From Candidatus Gastranaerophilales bacterium (GTDB lineage Bacteria; Cyanobacteriota; Vampirovibrionia; Gastranaerophilales; Gastranaerophilaceae), in NCBI GenBank assembly GCA_944322665.1, contig CALUPM010000002.1:1-64000 (forward strand): a DNA stretch of 64,000 nt, given 5' to 3'. The notes below the pieces were generated by a model, which was given only the letters and a program-made list of their open reading frames with translations, did not search any database and had not been told where the DNA came from. How positions within the stretch are numbered: position 1 is the stretch's first letter; each line of letters opens with the position of its first letter. Below, in pieces: positions 8,092 through 16,977 of this stretch. The translations under genes and the position numbers were made by a program.

Positions 8092-8229
8092 ATGGACAAA
8101 TTTGTATGTACGGTATGCGGTTATGTTTATGATCCGGCAGAAAATGACGGTGTAGCTTTTGAAAATCTTCCGGATGATTACACCTGCCCTCTTTGCGGTG
8201 TTGGAAAAGATATGTTTGAAAAACAATAA
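8092..8229 (+). CDS. rd: Rubredoxin, short form (45 residues)
   Basis: A 45-residue redox protein. ATG 8092 follows AAGGAGAAATCA. It has the two iron-binding knuckles CTVCGY (C6, C9) and CPLCG (C32, C35) and the typical VYDPAEND and LPDDY stretches. It is shorter than usual rubredoxins (about 52-54) because the loop between VYDPAEND and GVAFENLP is reduced, as in known 45-residue rubredoxins. The usual tryptophan before the second knuckle is tyrosine here. It would pass electrons to the rubrerythrin and flavodiiron protein encoded downstream. Confidence 0.93.
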   Translation: MDKFVCTVCGYVYDPAENDGVAFENLPDDYTCPLCGVGKDMFEKQ

Positions 8230-8262
8230 GCGTTTACAAAATAAAAAAGAACAGGAGTTAAG

Positions 8263-8802
8263 ATGGATTTAAAAGGAAGCAAAACAGAAAAGAATCTTCT
8301 TGAAGCGTTTGCCGGAGAATCTCAGGCGAGAAACAAATACACTTACTATGCTTCTCAGGCTAAGAAAGAAGGTTATGTTCAAATAAGCAGGATTTTTGAA
8401 GAAACCGCAAACAACGAAAAAGAACATGCCAAACTCTGGTTTAAAGCTCTTCACTGGGACAAAGTTCCCGATACCTTGACAAACCTTGAAGATGCCGCCG
8501 CAGGTGAAAATTACGAGTGGACGGATATGTATGCAAGGTTTGCCAAAGAAGCAAAAGAAGAAGGCTTCGACACAATCTCTGCTCTGTTTGAAATGGTCGG
8601 TAAAATCGAAAAAGAACACGAAGAAAGATACAGAGCACTTCTTAAAGCAGTAAAAGAAGGAACAGTTTTTGAAAAACCGGAAAAAGTCGTCTGGGAATGC
8701 GGAAACTGCGGGCATGTTTTTGAGGGCGAAAAAGCGCCGCAAATCTGTCCGGTATGCAAACATCCGCAGGCATATTTCTTTATGAAAGCAAAAAATTACT
8801 AA
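8263..8802 (+). CDS. rbr: Rubrerythrin
   Basis: A 179-residue peroxidase that reduces hydrogen peroxide to water in the anaerobe cytoplasm. An N-terminal ferritin-like four-helix domain carries all di-iron ligands: E19 in FAGESQAR, the ExxH of EKEHAKLW, the two glutamates of GENYEW, and the ExxH of [10 protein letters not shown]-terminal rubredoxin domain has CGNCG and CPVC knuckles. A ribosome site (AGGAG) precedes ATG 8263. It lies 33 nt after rubredoxin, its probable electron donor, and is followed by a strong terminator. Confidence 0.97.
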   Translation: MDLKGSKTEKNLLEAFAGESQARNKYTYYASQAKKEGYVQISRIFEETANNEKEHAKLWFKALHWDKVPDTLTNLEDAAAGENYEWTDMYARFAKEAKEEGFDTISALFEMVGKIEKEHEERYRALLKAVKEGTVFEKPEKVVWECGNCGHVFEGEKAPQICPVCKHPQAYFFMKAKNY

Positions 8803-8809
8803 AAATTAA

Positions 8810-8837
8810 AAGGCTTTGCTTTTGCAAAGCCTTTTTT
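8810..8837 (+). terminator. Intrinsic terminator after rubrerythrin
   Basis: AAGGCTTTGC, a TTTT loop and GCAAAGCCTT form a perfect 10-bp stem followed directly by TTTT. This separates rbr from the second rubrerythrin-like gene. Confidence 0.85.
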
Positions 8838-8886
8838 AATGTGGTATGATGTAAATGCATGTTTTATAAATATATAAGAAGGGATT

Positions 8887-9426
8887 GTGAAAGTGAATAT
8901 ACAGGAATCGGAAACCGGAAAAAATCTGCGCAGAGCCTTTGAATTTGCCGCAAAAAGAAGAATGGAATATGATATTTACGCTCTTATTGCAGAACGACAT
9001 GGCGATATGGAATTAAGCAGACTTCTCGGGATGTTTGCGGAAATGGAAAAAGAACATTCAAAGCTCTGGTACAAATGGCTCAATGACGGCAAAACTCCGG
9101 ATTTGACAGCCTGCCTTGAAACTGCACTTGAAAAAGAACAGAAAGATATTGAAGGTAAATGCGAAGAGTTTGCACAAAAAGCCGAAGAAGAAGGTTTCGG
9201 GCACATTGCAGGGTTATTCAGAAATATTGAAAATTTTGAAATGATTCACATGGAACGCCTCAAAAAAGCCATCTGGAAATTGAAAGATGATGTTAAGCCA
9301 AATCCAGACGGAACTTTCAACTGGGTATGTTCTGTGTGCGGCGCAATGTTTCAACAGACGGAGGAACCGGATTATTGTCCGCTCTGCGTGAAGGAAAATG
9401 TGTTCTTTTACAAAAAGCCGGACTAA
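8887..9426 (+). CDS. Divergent rubrerythrin-like protein with an altered di-iron site
   Basis: It has 179 residues and the same architecture as the preceding rubrerythrin, aligning without gaps through the helical domain (offset two residues). The helix-1 ligand glutamate of AGESQAR is alanine here (FEFAAKRR), and the second glutamate of GENYE becomes aspartate (KEQKD). Both ExxH pairs (EKEH, EMIH) and the rubredoxin-type knuckles CSVCG and CPLC remain. It starts with GTG 8887; GTG 8893 is better spaced from AAGAAGGGA (8877-8884) and may be the true start. It may be a redox-sensing or electron-transfer relative rather than a peroxidase. Confidence 0.85.
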   Translation: MKVNIQESETGKNLRRAFEFAAKRRMEYDIYALIAERHGDMELSRLLGMFAEMEKEHSKLWYKWLNDGKTPDLTACLETALEKEQKDIEGKCEEFAQKAEEEGFGHIAGLFRNIENFEMIHMERLKKAIWKLKDDVKPNPDGTFNWVCSVCGAMFQQTEEPDYCPLCVKENVFFYKKPD

Positions 9427-9511
9427 AATAGCCGTACAGCTTACTGCTGCGCCGGCCGGTATTCAAATTCAATATAAAGTCTAAAATATAAATAGTAAAG
9501 GAGAAACTTAA

Positions 9512-10696
9512 ATGAAATTTCAGGAAATTAAAAACAATATTTTTTACTGCGGGCTGAACGACTGCGACAGAAGAATTTTTGACGAACTAATTCCGCTTGA
9601 ACACGGAACAAGTTACAATTCTTACCTTGTAAAAGGCAGCGAAAAAACAGCAATAATCGATACAATGTACCCGCCAAAAACCGGTGAATATTTGAAAAGA
9701 TTAGCAGAAAATCAAATCGGCAAAGTTGATTATATAATTGCAAACCACGGCGAACAGGATCACTCCGGTTCAATTCCGGCGCTGTTAGAAAAATATCCGA
9801 ATGCAATTGTTCTGACAAATTCAAAATGTGCTGAAAATATCAAAAATATGCTTCATGTTCCGGCAGAAAAAATCAGAGAAGTTGCAGACGGCGAAGAAGT
9901 TTCTCTCGGCGACAAGACTTTGAAGTTTATTTTTGCTCCAGGAGTGCACTGGCCGGATACAATGTTTACTTATATAAAAGAGGATAATGTAATTTGCACG
10001 TGTGACTTTTTAGGTGCGCATTATACTTTTTCCGATGTTTTTGCTGTTGAAAGCAAAGAGCTTGAAAAGAGTGCAAAAAGATATTATGCGGAGATAATGA
10101 TGCCCTTCAGAATGATGTGCAAAAGATATACGCAGATGATTAAAGATATGAATGTTGATATGATTTTGCCAAGCCACGGGCCTGTTTACAAAAATCCGTC
10201 GTTTATTCTTGATTTGTATGCGGATTGGACGTCAGACACTCCGAAAAACCTTGTTGTTCTTCCCTATGTTTCAATGTACAACAGCACAATGGAAATGATT
10301 GACAGACTCGCTGAAAACCTTAATGCCGAAGGTATTGAAACTTTCAAATTTGACATTGTGGATGATGATTTAGGCGATTTAGCAATGGCGTTAGTTGATG
10401 CTGCAACGATAGTAATGGGAACATCAATGGTTCTTGCAGGGCCTCACCCGATGGCAGTAAACGTTGCATATCTTGCTTCTGTATTAAGACCGAAAGCAAA
10501 ATTCGCTTCGCTCATCGGTTCTTACGGCTGGGGCGGAAAGCTTTTTGATATAATCGTAAACCTTCTGGCTCCTCTGAAACTTGATTTGATTGAACCGATA
10601 CAAATTAAAGGAAAACCTACTGAAGAAGATTTCAAAAAAGTTGACGAAATGGCCAAAACAATTCTTGAAAAACATAAATCAATCGGACTTGTTTAA
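9512..10696 (+). CDS. fprA: Flavodiiron protein (FprA-type oxygen reductase)
   Basis: A 394-residue A-type flavoprotein that reduces oxygen (and possibly nitric oxide) to water. The N-terminal metallo-beta-lactamase-like domain has the di-iron ligands HGEQDH (H79, E81, D83, H84), GVHWPDTMF, the aspartate in TCDFLGAHY and the histidine of LPSHGPVY. The C-terminal flavodoxin domain (from about 250) begins NLVVLPYVSMYNSTMEMI and includes the IGSYGWGG FMN loop. No extra rubredoxin domain is fused, so the rubredoxin at 8092 is a likely donor. ATG 9512 follows AAAGGAGAAACTT. It closes the oxygen-defence cluster. Confidence 0.95.
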   Translation: MKFQEIKNNIFYCGLNDCDRRIFDELIPLEHGTSYNSYLVKGSEKTAIIDTMYPPKTGEYLKRLAENQIGKVDYIIANHGEQDHSGSIPALLEKYPNAIVLTNSKCAENIKNMLHVPAEKIREVADGEEVSLGDKTLKFIFAPGVHWPDTMFTYIKEDNVICTCDFLGAHYTFSDVFAVESKELEKSAKRYYAEIMMPFRMMCKRYTQMIKDMNVDMILPSHGPVYKNPSFILDLYADWTSDTPKNLVVLPYVSMYNSTMEMIDRLAENLNAEGIETFKFDIVDDDLGDLAMALVDAATIVMGTSMVLAGPHPMAVNVAYLASVLRPKAKFASLIGSYGWGGKLFDIIVNLLAPLKLDLIEPIQIKGKPTEEDFKKVDEMAKTILEKHKSIGLV

Positions 10697-10718
10697 AATT
10701 TAATCAAAGAATTATAAA

Positions 10719-10759
10719 GGGCGGCGGAATTTTTAAAAATTCCGCCGCCCGATTTTTTT
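10719..10759 (+). terminator. Intrinsic terminator after the flavodiiron gene
   Basis: A perfect 16-bp inverted repeat (10719-10734 with 10735-10750, GGGCGGCGG core) is followed by GATTTTTTT. It lies between convergent genes and may also act weakly for pepA. Confidence 0.85.
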
Positions 10760-10775
10760 ATAAAAGAAACATCCG

Positions 10776-12176
10776 TTAAATATTTTTCAAATAATTAAGG
10801 AATGTTCTTACACCGGCTCCTGTTGCACCGGCAATGAATTCTTTCTGCGGTTTTTCAAGGAAGGCTGTTCCTGCAATATCAATGTGGCACCATTTCGGGC
10901 AGGATACAAATTCTTTTAAGAATACGCCGGCCGTTGAAGCGCCGCCGTAGCGGGAGCCTGTGTTTTTCATATCAGCGATGTCAGATTTTAAGCTGTCTTT
11001 GTATTCTTCAAACATCGGTAATTCCCAGTAAGTTTCGCCGCTGGATTTTGCGGTATTAATAAGGCGGTTAATCATCTCTTCATCGTTACCCATAATACCT
11101 GAAGCCGCAGTGCCCAGAGCCACCATGCACGCGCCTGTCAGGGTTGCGATGTCAATAACTTCGTCAACTCCGAGTTCGCAGGCATAGCAGAGAGCATCAG
11201 CAAGGGTTAAGCGGCCTTCCGCGTCAGTATTGTCAACTTCGATAGTCTTTCCGTTTTTAGCGGTCAGAATATCACCTGGTTTGTAAGAGCTTCCGGAGGG
11301 CATATTCTCGCACGCAGCAATAATCCCGTGAACTTCAACATCCGGTTCAAGATACTTTAAAGCGCTCATAACACCAATAATGCAGGCAGCGCCGGACATA
11401 TCATCACGCATTGTAAGCATTGATGAAGCCGGTTTTATATCAAGTCCGCCCGAGTCAAAGCAGATGCCTTTGCCGATAAGCGCGATTTTTTTCTTGACAT
11501 TTTTGCCTGTATATTTCATATGGATAAATTTCGGCGGATTAACGCTTCCCTGTCCGACAGCAAGGAATGCGCCCATTCCCATTCTATCGATTTCGTCTCT
11601 GTCGTAAATTTGAGTGGTAATTCCTTCAAGATTTTTTGCGGTATCAGCAAGTTTAGATGGTGTCATTACCTGCGCTGATTCGTTTGCAAGATCTCTTGTA
11701 AGCTTCATAGCATTTGCAAAAACAATTCCTTCATTAACTTCTTTTTCGCTGAATTTTGCAAAAGTAATTTCGTCAACTCTGTCAGCTTTTTTGTTTTTGT
11801 ATTTGTCAAAAGCGTAATCTGCAATCAAAGCGCCGATAGCTGCAGATTTTCCGTAATCTGCATTTATGTCAAAATCAAAGCAGGCGTTTTTTGCCTTAAT
11901 CTGCTGTAATTTTTTAACTGATTTTGCAACGGCTTCGCGCATTTTATTTGCGTCAAATTCTTCTTTTTTACCGAGTCCTACAATCAGGATTTTGTCTGCC
12001 GGAATTTGTCCGAGTGTGTGCATTAGATATGTTTCGCAGAACCTGCCTTCAAAATGGTCTTTGTCGACCGCATATTTATTTGCAAGTTCCACGGAAGTTT
12101 TTTCACCCTCAAACTTGCCTGTCACAAGGACTTCGCAGGGGGTGGAAGATACATTTTCTGATACTTTAATTTCCAT
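10776..12176 (-). CDS. pepA: Leucyl aminopeptidase (M17)
   Basis: A 466-residue cytosolic di-metal aminopeptidase that removes N-terminal residues from peptides. The M17 signature NTDAEGRLTLADAL is present, as are IALIGKGICFDSGGLDIKP (metal-binding Lys and Asp) and the MRDDMSGAA block. The N-terminal domain (1-150) is the family's less conserved part. ATG 12176 follows AAGGAGAG. Its own promoter candidate lies at 12200-12227. It is not linked to the oxygen-defence genes, which face it from the other strand. Confidence 0.95.
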   Translation of the reverse strand: MEIKVSENVSSTPCEVLVTGKFEGEKTSVELANKYAVDKDHFEGRFCETYLMHTLGQIPADKILIVGLGKKEEFDANKMREAVAKSVKKLQQIKAKNACFDFDINADYGKSAAIGALIADYAFDKYKNKKADRVDEITFAKFSEKEVNEGIVFANAMKLTRDLANESAQVMTPSKLADTAKNLEGITTQIYDRDEIDRMGMGAFLAVGQGSVNPPKFIHMKYTGKNVKKKIALIGKGICFDSGGLDIKPASSMLTMRDDMSGAACIIGVMSALKYLEPDVEVHGIIAACENMPSGSSYKPGDILTAKNGKTIEVDNTDAEGRLTLADALCYACELGVDEVIDIATLTGACMVALGTAASGIMGNDEEMINRLINTAKSSGETYWELPMFEEYKDSLKSDIADMKNTGSRYGGASTAGVFLKEFVSCPKWCHIDIAGTAFLEKPQKEFIAGATGAGVRTFLNYLKNI

Positions 12177-12199
12177 GGTTCTCTCCTTCTTTCGGCTTA

Positions 12200-12227
12200 A
12201 TTATACACTTTTTTTGAAGAATTGTAA
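12200..12227 (-). promoter_or_regulatory. Candidate promoter for pepA
   Basis: On the minus strand TTACAA (12227-12222) and TATAAT (12205-12200) are 16 nt apart, about 25-30 nt upstream of the start codon. Confidence 0.5.
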
Positions 12228-12302
12228 ATTTATTTTTTTAAATAACAAAATAAAACTTTCAGAGATTTTAGAAAACAACAGAAAACATTAAAAGGAGTCA
12301 AA

Positions 12303-12860
12303 ATGGATATAACAATAACACCGAATAGGATAAATCAATGCCGCAAACCGGATTTTACCGCGCAATTAAGAGGTTCTGCAATCAGAGAAGCGATTAAAAG
12401 CGCAAAAGATTCATTCCAGTTAGGTGAAGTAAACGAAATTATTCAAAACGTAAACCTTAAAGGCGACAAAGATACAATAATAGATTGTGCTTATGACGGT
12501 ATTGTAAAAGTAAAAAATTCAAAGCTTGGAGAAACCGTCTATTCTGCAAGATTAAAAAGAAATGAAAGTTCCAATAATCCATATCTGGAATTTTTGAGAG
12601 CATTTAACAGCGACAGCAATATCTATAAATACGAAAGTTCACTTATAAACAGAGTGTTCAATCACAGCAAAAATAAGCAGTTTTTATATAATTTATTAAA
12701 AACTTATGATTTTTCGCCTAAAACAAAACTTCTGATAGAATATGAGGTATCAAAGTATCCGGAGGTAAATTCGTTGAAAAATTCGGGAATGGAGTTTATT
12801 CTTCCGGATTTGGAACAGGCGAAACAGCGTTTTCTTGAACAATTTGCTTCTAGATTTTAA
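12303..12860 (+). CDS. Hypothetical protein
   Basis: A 185-residue soluble protein with a strong ribosome site (AAAGGAGTCAAA) before ATG 12303. It begins MDITITPNRINQCRKPDFTAQLRG, an unstructured N-terminus with an aromatic-plus-glycine motif, followed by helical segments. There is no signal peptide or membrane segment. The C-terminus is mostly charged helix (FILPDLEQAKQRFLEQFA). The N-terminal style recalls those of the hypotheticals at 44241 and 57155. Not recognised. Confidence 0.75.
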   Translation: MDITITPNRINQCRKPDFTAQLRGSAIREAIKSAKDSFQLGEVNEIIQNVNLKGDKDTIIDCAYDGIVKVKNSKLGETVYSARLKRNESSNNPYLEFLRAFNSDSNIYKYESSLINRVFNHSKNKQFLYNLLKTYDFSPKTKLLIEYEVSKYPEVNSLKNSGMEFILPDLEQAKQRFLEQFASRF

Positions 12861-12970
12861 TGTATCAAAAAATAAATAACTACTATACAAATCAGGATTT
12901 ACATGATATGATGTTGACAGATGTAGTAGGTAAATATTTTTTGGATATATATGCAATGAAATTCATTTAA
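12860..12970 (+). CDS. Possible 36-residue protein, translationally coupled
   Basis: An ATG overlaps the stop of the preceding gene (TAATG, 12858-12862) and opens 36 codons (starting MYQKINNYYT, ending YAMKFI). Such overlaps are typical of coupled translation. Base composition is AT-rich and no motif is recognised, so it may be a chance frame in spacer DNA. Confidence 0.22.
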   Translation: MYQKINNYYTNQDLHDMMLTDVVGKYFLDIYAMKFI

Positions 12971-13059
12971 ATATTAATTTAGTGAAAGCTCGATAGGATA
13001 TATGTATCGGGCGTTGCGTGTATTATTAAAAAATAGAAAAGGATAAGGTAAAAAACTTC

Positions 13060-14580
13060 ATGGATTTTTTATTGATTATCGCGATTATTGTGGTAATAGC
13101 ATTAGTCGCTGTGCTGATTATCCAGCAGAACAAAGTTAAGTCCGTTTTAAATGACATTGAGAAAGACAGAAATGCTTTAGAGGAGAAAGAAAAGATTCTT
13201 CTTAAAGAAGCAAAAATTAAAGCAATCGAAGAACTTCAAAATGACAGGGACAAATTAAACGAAGAAGAAAGAGAACGCAGGCAGGAAATCGCAAGGTTAG
13301 AAACAAAACTTGCAAAACGTGAGGATGTTCTTGAAGATAAAATTCAGGAATATACCGAAAAAGAAATACAGGTTCAGAAAAAACTTGATGAACTTCTTGA
13401 TAAAGAGGATTATCTGGCTGAAATTGTCCAGAAACAGACAACAGAACTTGAAAGAATTGCCGGCATGAGTGCAGAAGAAGCAAAAACAATGCTTCTGGAT
13501 CAGCTAAAACACGATTTGGCGCAGGAACAGATGCAGCTTATAAGAGAAAACGAAGCAAAAATAAAAGAAACAGCGCTTGAAAAATCAAAAGAAATTCTTT
13601 CAACAACAATGCAAAGGTGTATGATTGAGCAGGTTGTAGAAACTACGGTTTCGGTTGTAGGACTTCCGAATGATGAAATGAAAGGTCGTATAATCGGGCG
13701 TGAAGGCAGAAATATTAGAGCGTTAGAAACTTTAACAGGTGTTGATTTAATTATCGACGATACACCGGAAGCTGTTGTATTATCAAGTTTTGATCCGGTC
13801 AGACGCGAAATTGCAAAAGTTGCGCTTGAAAAACTTATTGTAGACGGGCGTATTCACCCTGTAAGAATTGAAGAAATGGTTGAAAAAGCCCGCGACGAAA
13901 TAGAAAAGAAAATCTGGTCGGAAGGTGAAAACGCAGCGCTTGAGATGGGAGTTATGGGCTTAAATAAGGAACTTATAAAAACTCTCGGTCGTCTTTATTA
14001 CAGAACAAGCTACGGGCAGAATGTTTTGAAACACTCTCTTGAAGTCGGGCATATTGCAGGCATGCTGGCAGCAGAGCTCGGCGCAAACGAAAAGATTGCA
14101 AAACGCGCAGGGCTTCTGCATGATATAGGAAAAGCCGTTGACCAGACACAGGAAGGAACCCATATTCAGCTTGGCGTTGAACTTGCTTCCCGCTACGGTG
14201 AACGACCCGAAGTTATCCATGCAATAGAGGCACACCACGATGATGTTGTTGCAAATACAATAGAAGCCGTTCTTGTAAAAGTTGCCGATGCAATATCTGC
14301 CGGTCGCCCAGGTGCAAGACGCGATACTCTTGAAATTTACATCAAACGTCTCCAAAAAATCGAGGAAATCGTCAACAGCTACGAAGGTATTAAACAATCG
14401 TTTGCAGTTCAGGCAGGACGTGAAGTCAGAATAATTGTAGAAGCCGAGAAATTCGATGATTTAGCATCTCAAAAGCTCGCCCGTGATATTGCAAAACGTA
14501 TAGAAGATGAACTTGATTATCCGGGACAAATCAGAGTAACGGTTGTAAGAGAATTCAGGACAACTGAAATAGCAAAATAG
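13060..14580 (+). CDS. rny: Ribonuclease Y
   Basis: A 506-residue membrane-anchored endoribonuclease that starts mRNA decay. It has an N-terminal membrane helix (about 3-22, [18 protein letters not shown]), a long charged coiled coil (about 25-190), a KH domain with [15 protein letters not shown], and an HD domain with the metal motif LLHDIGKA and the downstream AHHDD. The length is typical of the family. The Shine-Dalgarno is weak (AAGGATAAGG, placed upstream). It heads a co-directional run with ymdB, a pairing seen in other bacteria, where YmdB influences RNase Y activity. Confidence 0.97.
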   Translation: MDFLLIIAIIVVIALVAVLIIQQNKVKSVLNDIEKDRNALEEKEKILLKEAKIKAIEELQNDRDKLNEEERERRQEIARLETKLAKREDVLEDKIQEYTEKEIQVQKKLDELLDKEDYLAEIVQKQTTELERIAGMSAEEAKTMLLDQLKHDLAQEQMQLIRENEAKIKETALEKSKEILSTTMQRCMIEQVVETTVSVVGLPNDEMKGRIIGREGRNIRALETLTGVDLIIDDTPEAVVLSSFDPVRREIAKVALEKLIVDGRIHPVRIEEMVEKARDEIEKKIWSEGENAALEMGVMGLNKELIKTLGRLYYRTSYGQNVLKHSLEVGHIAGMLAAELGANEKIAKRAGLLHDIGKAVDQTQEGTHIQLGVELASRYGERPEVIHAIEAHHDDVVANTIEAVLVKVADAISAGRPGARRDTLEIYIKRLQKIEEIVNSYEGIKQSFAVQAGREVRIIVEAEKFDDLASQKLARDIAKRIEDELDYPGQIRVTVVREFRTTEIAK

Positions 14581-14597
14581 GTTGAATAGTTGAAAAG

Positions 14598-14625
14598 CTG
14601 AAGGGTTGAGTTCTTAACCCTTCAG
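14598..14625 (+). terminator. Hairpin between rny and ymdB
   Basis: CTGAAGGGTT and AACCCTTCAG form a 10-bp stem with an 8-nt loop. Only TTATT follows, so it may be a weak terminator, an attenuator or an mRNA 3'-end stabiliser. Neighbouring GTTGAATAGTTGAAAAG resembles the short repeats of the islands at 53.5, 56.8 and 60.9 kb. Confidence 0.4.
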
Positions 14626-14652
14626 TTATTCCATAATAAGAAAGAAGAACAA

Positions 14653-15486
14653 ATGTCAGGTGATGATAACAAAAATTTAAAAATTCTTTTCTTCGGAGAT
14701 ATTGTCGGAAAACCCGGCAGAAATGCCGTAAAGTTTTATCTGGAGAATCTGCCGGAAGATGAAAAACCTGACTTTGTGATTGCAAATGTCGAAAATGCCT
14801 CCCACGGGTTCGGGCTTACGGAAAAAAATTATAACGAACTTTCCTCATACGGGATAGATTGTATGACTTCCGGAAACCACATCTGGGATAAAAAAGATAT
14901 TTTTAACTACATTGACACAGCCAGAAAACTTCTGCGGCCCTTGAATTATCCTCATGGAGTTCAGGGAAAAGGGAGCGCAATTTTTGAATGCGGAAACTAT
15001 AAAATCGGTGTCATAAATCTTCTCGGACGGGTTTTTATGAACCTTGTCGACGACCCTTTCAGAATTGCGGAAGAGGAAATTAAAAAAATAAAAGAAATTA
15101 CACCTGTTGTTATAGTGGATTTTCACGCGGAAGCAACAGCGGAAAAGATTTGTCTTGCAAAATTTTGTGCAGATTTAGGTGCAAGCCTGTTTTTAGGAAC
15201 GCACACTCACGTGCAGACTGCTGACGAAACTATTTTAAACAACGGAACTGGATATATTACGGATGCCGGATTTTGCGGCACGATTAATTCGGTTATCGGG
15301 ATGGAGTATCAGACATCTCTGAACCGATTTTTGAAAGGAATTCCGGAACGTTATGACGTGGCAGAAGGTGATACTGCACAAATTAATGCGGTGGAAGCGG
15401 AAATTAATCCAAATACGGGATATACTTCTGCTATAAAAAGGATTTTTTGTAGTATAGATAAGATAGAAAAGGATGAAAGTCAATGA
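14653..15486 (+). CDS. ymdB: YmdB-family (TIGR00282) metallophosphoesterase
   Basis: A 277-residue di-metal phosphodiesterase; family members hydrolyse 2',3'-cyclic nucleotides and affect RNA turnover and multicellular behaviour. The family blocks are all visible: FFGDIVGKPGRNA, ANVENASHGFGL, TSGNHIWDKK, VDFHAEATAEK and GTHTHVQTADE, followed by TDAGFCGTINSVIGM. It follows rny by 72 nt across a hairpin, and its end overlaps the next gene by 4 nt (ATGA), indicating coupled translation. Confidence 0.93.
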   Translation: MSGDDNKNLKILFFGDIVGKPGRNAVKFYLENLPEDEKPDFVIANVENASHGFGLTEKNYNELSSYGIDCMTSGNHIWDKKDIFNYIDTARKLLRPLNYPHGVQGKGSAIFECGNYKIGVINLLGRVFMNLVDDPFRIAEEEIKKIKEITPVVIVDFHAEATAEKICLAKFCADLGASLFLGTHTHVQTADETILNNGTGYITDAGFCGTINSVIGMEYQTSLNRFLKGIPERYDVAEGDTAQINAVEAEINPNTGYTSAIKRIFCSIDKIEKDESQ

Positions 15487-16337
15487 AAAGCGATTTGCAT
15501 ATTCATACATATTATTCGGATGGTGTTTTCACCCCGGAAAAAATCGTTGACACTGCACTTGATGTCGGGCTTGAAGTCATTGCTTTGACGGATCATGACA
15601 ATGTGCTTTCATACGATGTCGCAAAAAATCATTTAAAAGAGCTCGGGAAAGAGGATAAGCTTGAAATTATACAGGGAGTAGAAATCAATACTCTTTACAA
15701 AAATTATGAAGTTCATATTCTGGGGTATTTTTTCAATCCTGAGGACGGTGATTTTAAAAAGCTGTTGAAAATTCAACAGGATGCGCGTGTCGAACAAACT
15801 CATGAAATCATATCACTTCTTGCCAAAAAGGAAGGTATAAAAATTAAATACGAAGATATCGTGAAACAGGTGGCTCCGGGAGGAAGTATCGGGCGTCCGC
15901 ATATTGCAAAAGCTATTACGAATGCAGGCGGCACGTCAAGTGTTATGGAAGCTTATGCAAAATACATTCACGACGACAGCCCTGTTTATGTCCGCAGAAA
16001 AACAGTTTCTCCTCACGATGCGGTTGAAATAATTTACGATGCCGGCGGGATTCCTGTAATTGCACACCCGCATGATATTGATATTGCGGAAACTCTGATA
16101 AAAGAACTTATGAATTACGGTCTGAGAGGAATTGAAGCTTATCACAGAAAGCACTCTCCGGCATGTGTTGAGTATTTTTCATCAATGGCAGAAAGCCTCG
16201 GACTTATTGTGACAGGAGGGTCTGACTTCCACGCTCCTAATCTTGTAAACGGACAGATAATTCTCGGCAAACATTTTGTTCCGGAATGGGTTTATGACAA
16301 ACTTATCAAAGAAAAAAAATTAATGGATATGGCATAA
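15483..16337 (+). CDS. PHP-domain phosphoesterase
   Basis: A 284-residue PHP protein of the TrpH/YciV type. Metal-binding motifs: DLHIHTYYSDG at the N-terminus, ALTDHDNV, the glutamate in GVEINT, IGRPHIAKA, IAHPHD and GGSDFHAP near the C-terminus. Characterised relatives are 5'-3' exonucleases (RNase AM) or 3',5'-nucleoside bisphosphate phosphatases; which applies here cannot be told. It overlaps ymdB by 4 nt. The rny-ymdB-PHP order suggests an RNA-metabolism operon. Confidence 0.88.
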   Translation: MKSDLHIHTYYSDGVFTPEKIVDTALDVGLEVIALTDHDNVLSYDVAKNHLKELGKEDKLEIIQGVEINTLYKNYEVHILGYFFNPEDGDFKKLLKIQQDARVEQTHEIISLLAKKEGIKIKYEDIVKQVAPGGSIGRPHIAKAITNAGGTSSVMEAYAKYIHDDSPVYVRRKTVSPHDAVEIIYDAGGIPVIAHPHDIDIAETLIKELMNYGLRGIEAYHRKHSPACVEYFSSMAESLGLIVTGGSDFHAPNLVNGQIILGKHFVPEWVYDKLIKEKKLMDMA

Positions 16338-16341
16338 AAAT

Positions 16342-16977
16342 ATGGCAAAGAGAAAGCTTTTAAAACTTGAATATATGGTGACATTGTTTGTCATGATTGC
16401 TGTAATTCTTATAATTATACCGGTTGATATTGAAAGTACGGTTCAGGCAAACTTTATTTCACGCTGGAACGATAAATTTGCGCGGCTTGAGTATATGTTT
16501 GACGTCATCACAACACATGAAAAGGATGAAATTTTAAAGAGTTTTAAAAGGGCGCAAAATGCAGAAGAGCGCGAAACTATTTTAATAAACCTGATTGAGC
16601 CGTATTTTAGAATCCACAAGGAAAAACTTTCTAAGCGCTATACCGTAAAATATCTCAACAAAAATAAAGTTCCGCTGACTGACAAATACTATTTTGAAGA
16701 CTTGTACTTCAGCGAAAACGGGATGATTGTCGGAATAAAGGATATAGATTGCAAAAAATCGGACGGCCCTGCGTTTATGATGATGTTTGATATAAACGGG
16801 ATTTTGCCTCCAAACACGTGGGGCAGAGATATTTATGGCGCGGATATCAAAGATGGCAGTATAGAGCCTTTCGGGGCAGACCTTTCGATGGATGAATTGA
16901 AGAAGGATTGCTCTGAATCGGGCACCGGACTCGGGTGTTCTTATTATTACAACATAGGCGGCGGGTTTGATGATTAA
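16342..16977 (+). CDS. Membrane-anchored protein with a prepilin-like C-terminus
   Basis: A 211-residue protein with one N-terminal membrane helix (about 13-27, TLFVMIAVILIIIP) preceded by a basic segment, and an extracytoplasmic charged domain. The C-terminal part, FDINGILPPNTWGRDIYG, then two cysteines in DCSESGTGLGCSYYY, resembles the ends of some minor prepilins, yet the N-terminus lacks a recognisable prepilin peptidase site. It starts 4 nt after the PHP gene and overlaps the LOG gene. Function unknown; a pilin-derived surface protein is one reading. Confidence 0.7.
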   Translation: MAKRKLLKLEYMVTLFVMIAVILIIIPVDIESTVQANFISRWNDKFARLEYMFDVITTHEKDEILKSFKRAQNAEERETILINLIEPYFRIHKEKLSKRYTVKYLNKNKVPLTDKYYFEDLYFSENGMIVGIKDIDCKKSDGPAFMMMFDINGILPPNTWGRDIYGADIKDGSIEPFGADLSMDELKKDCSESGTGLGCSYYYNIGGGFDD

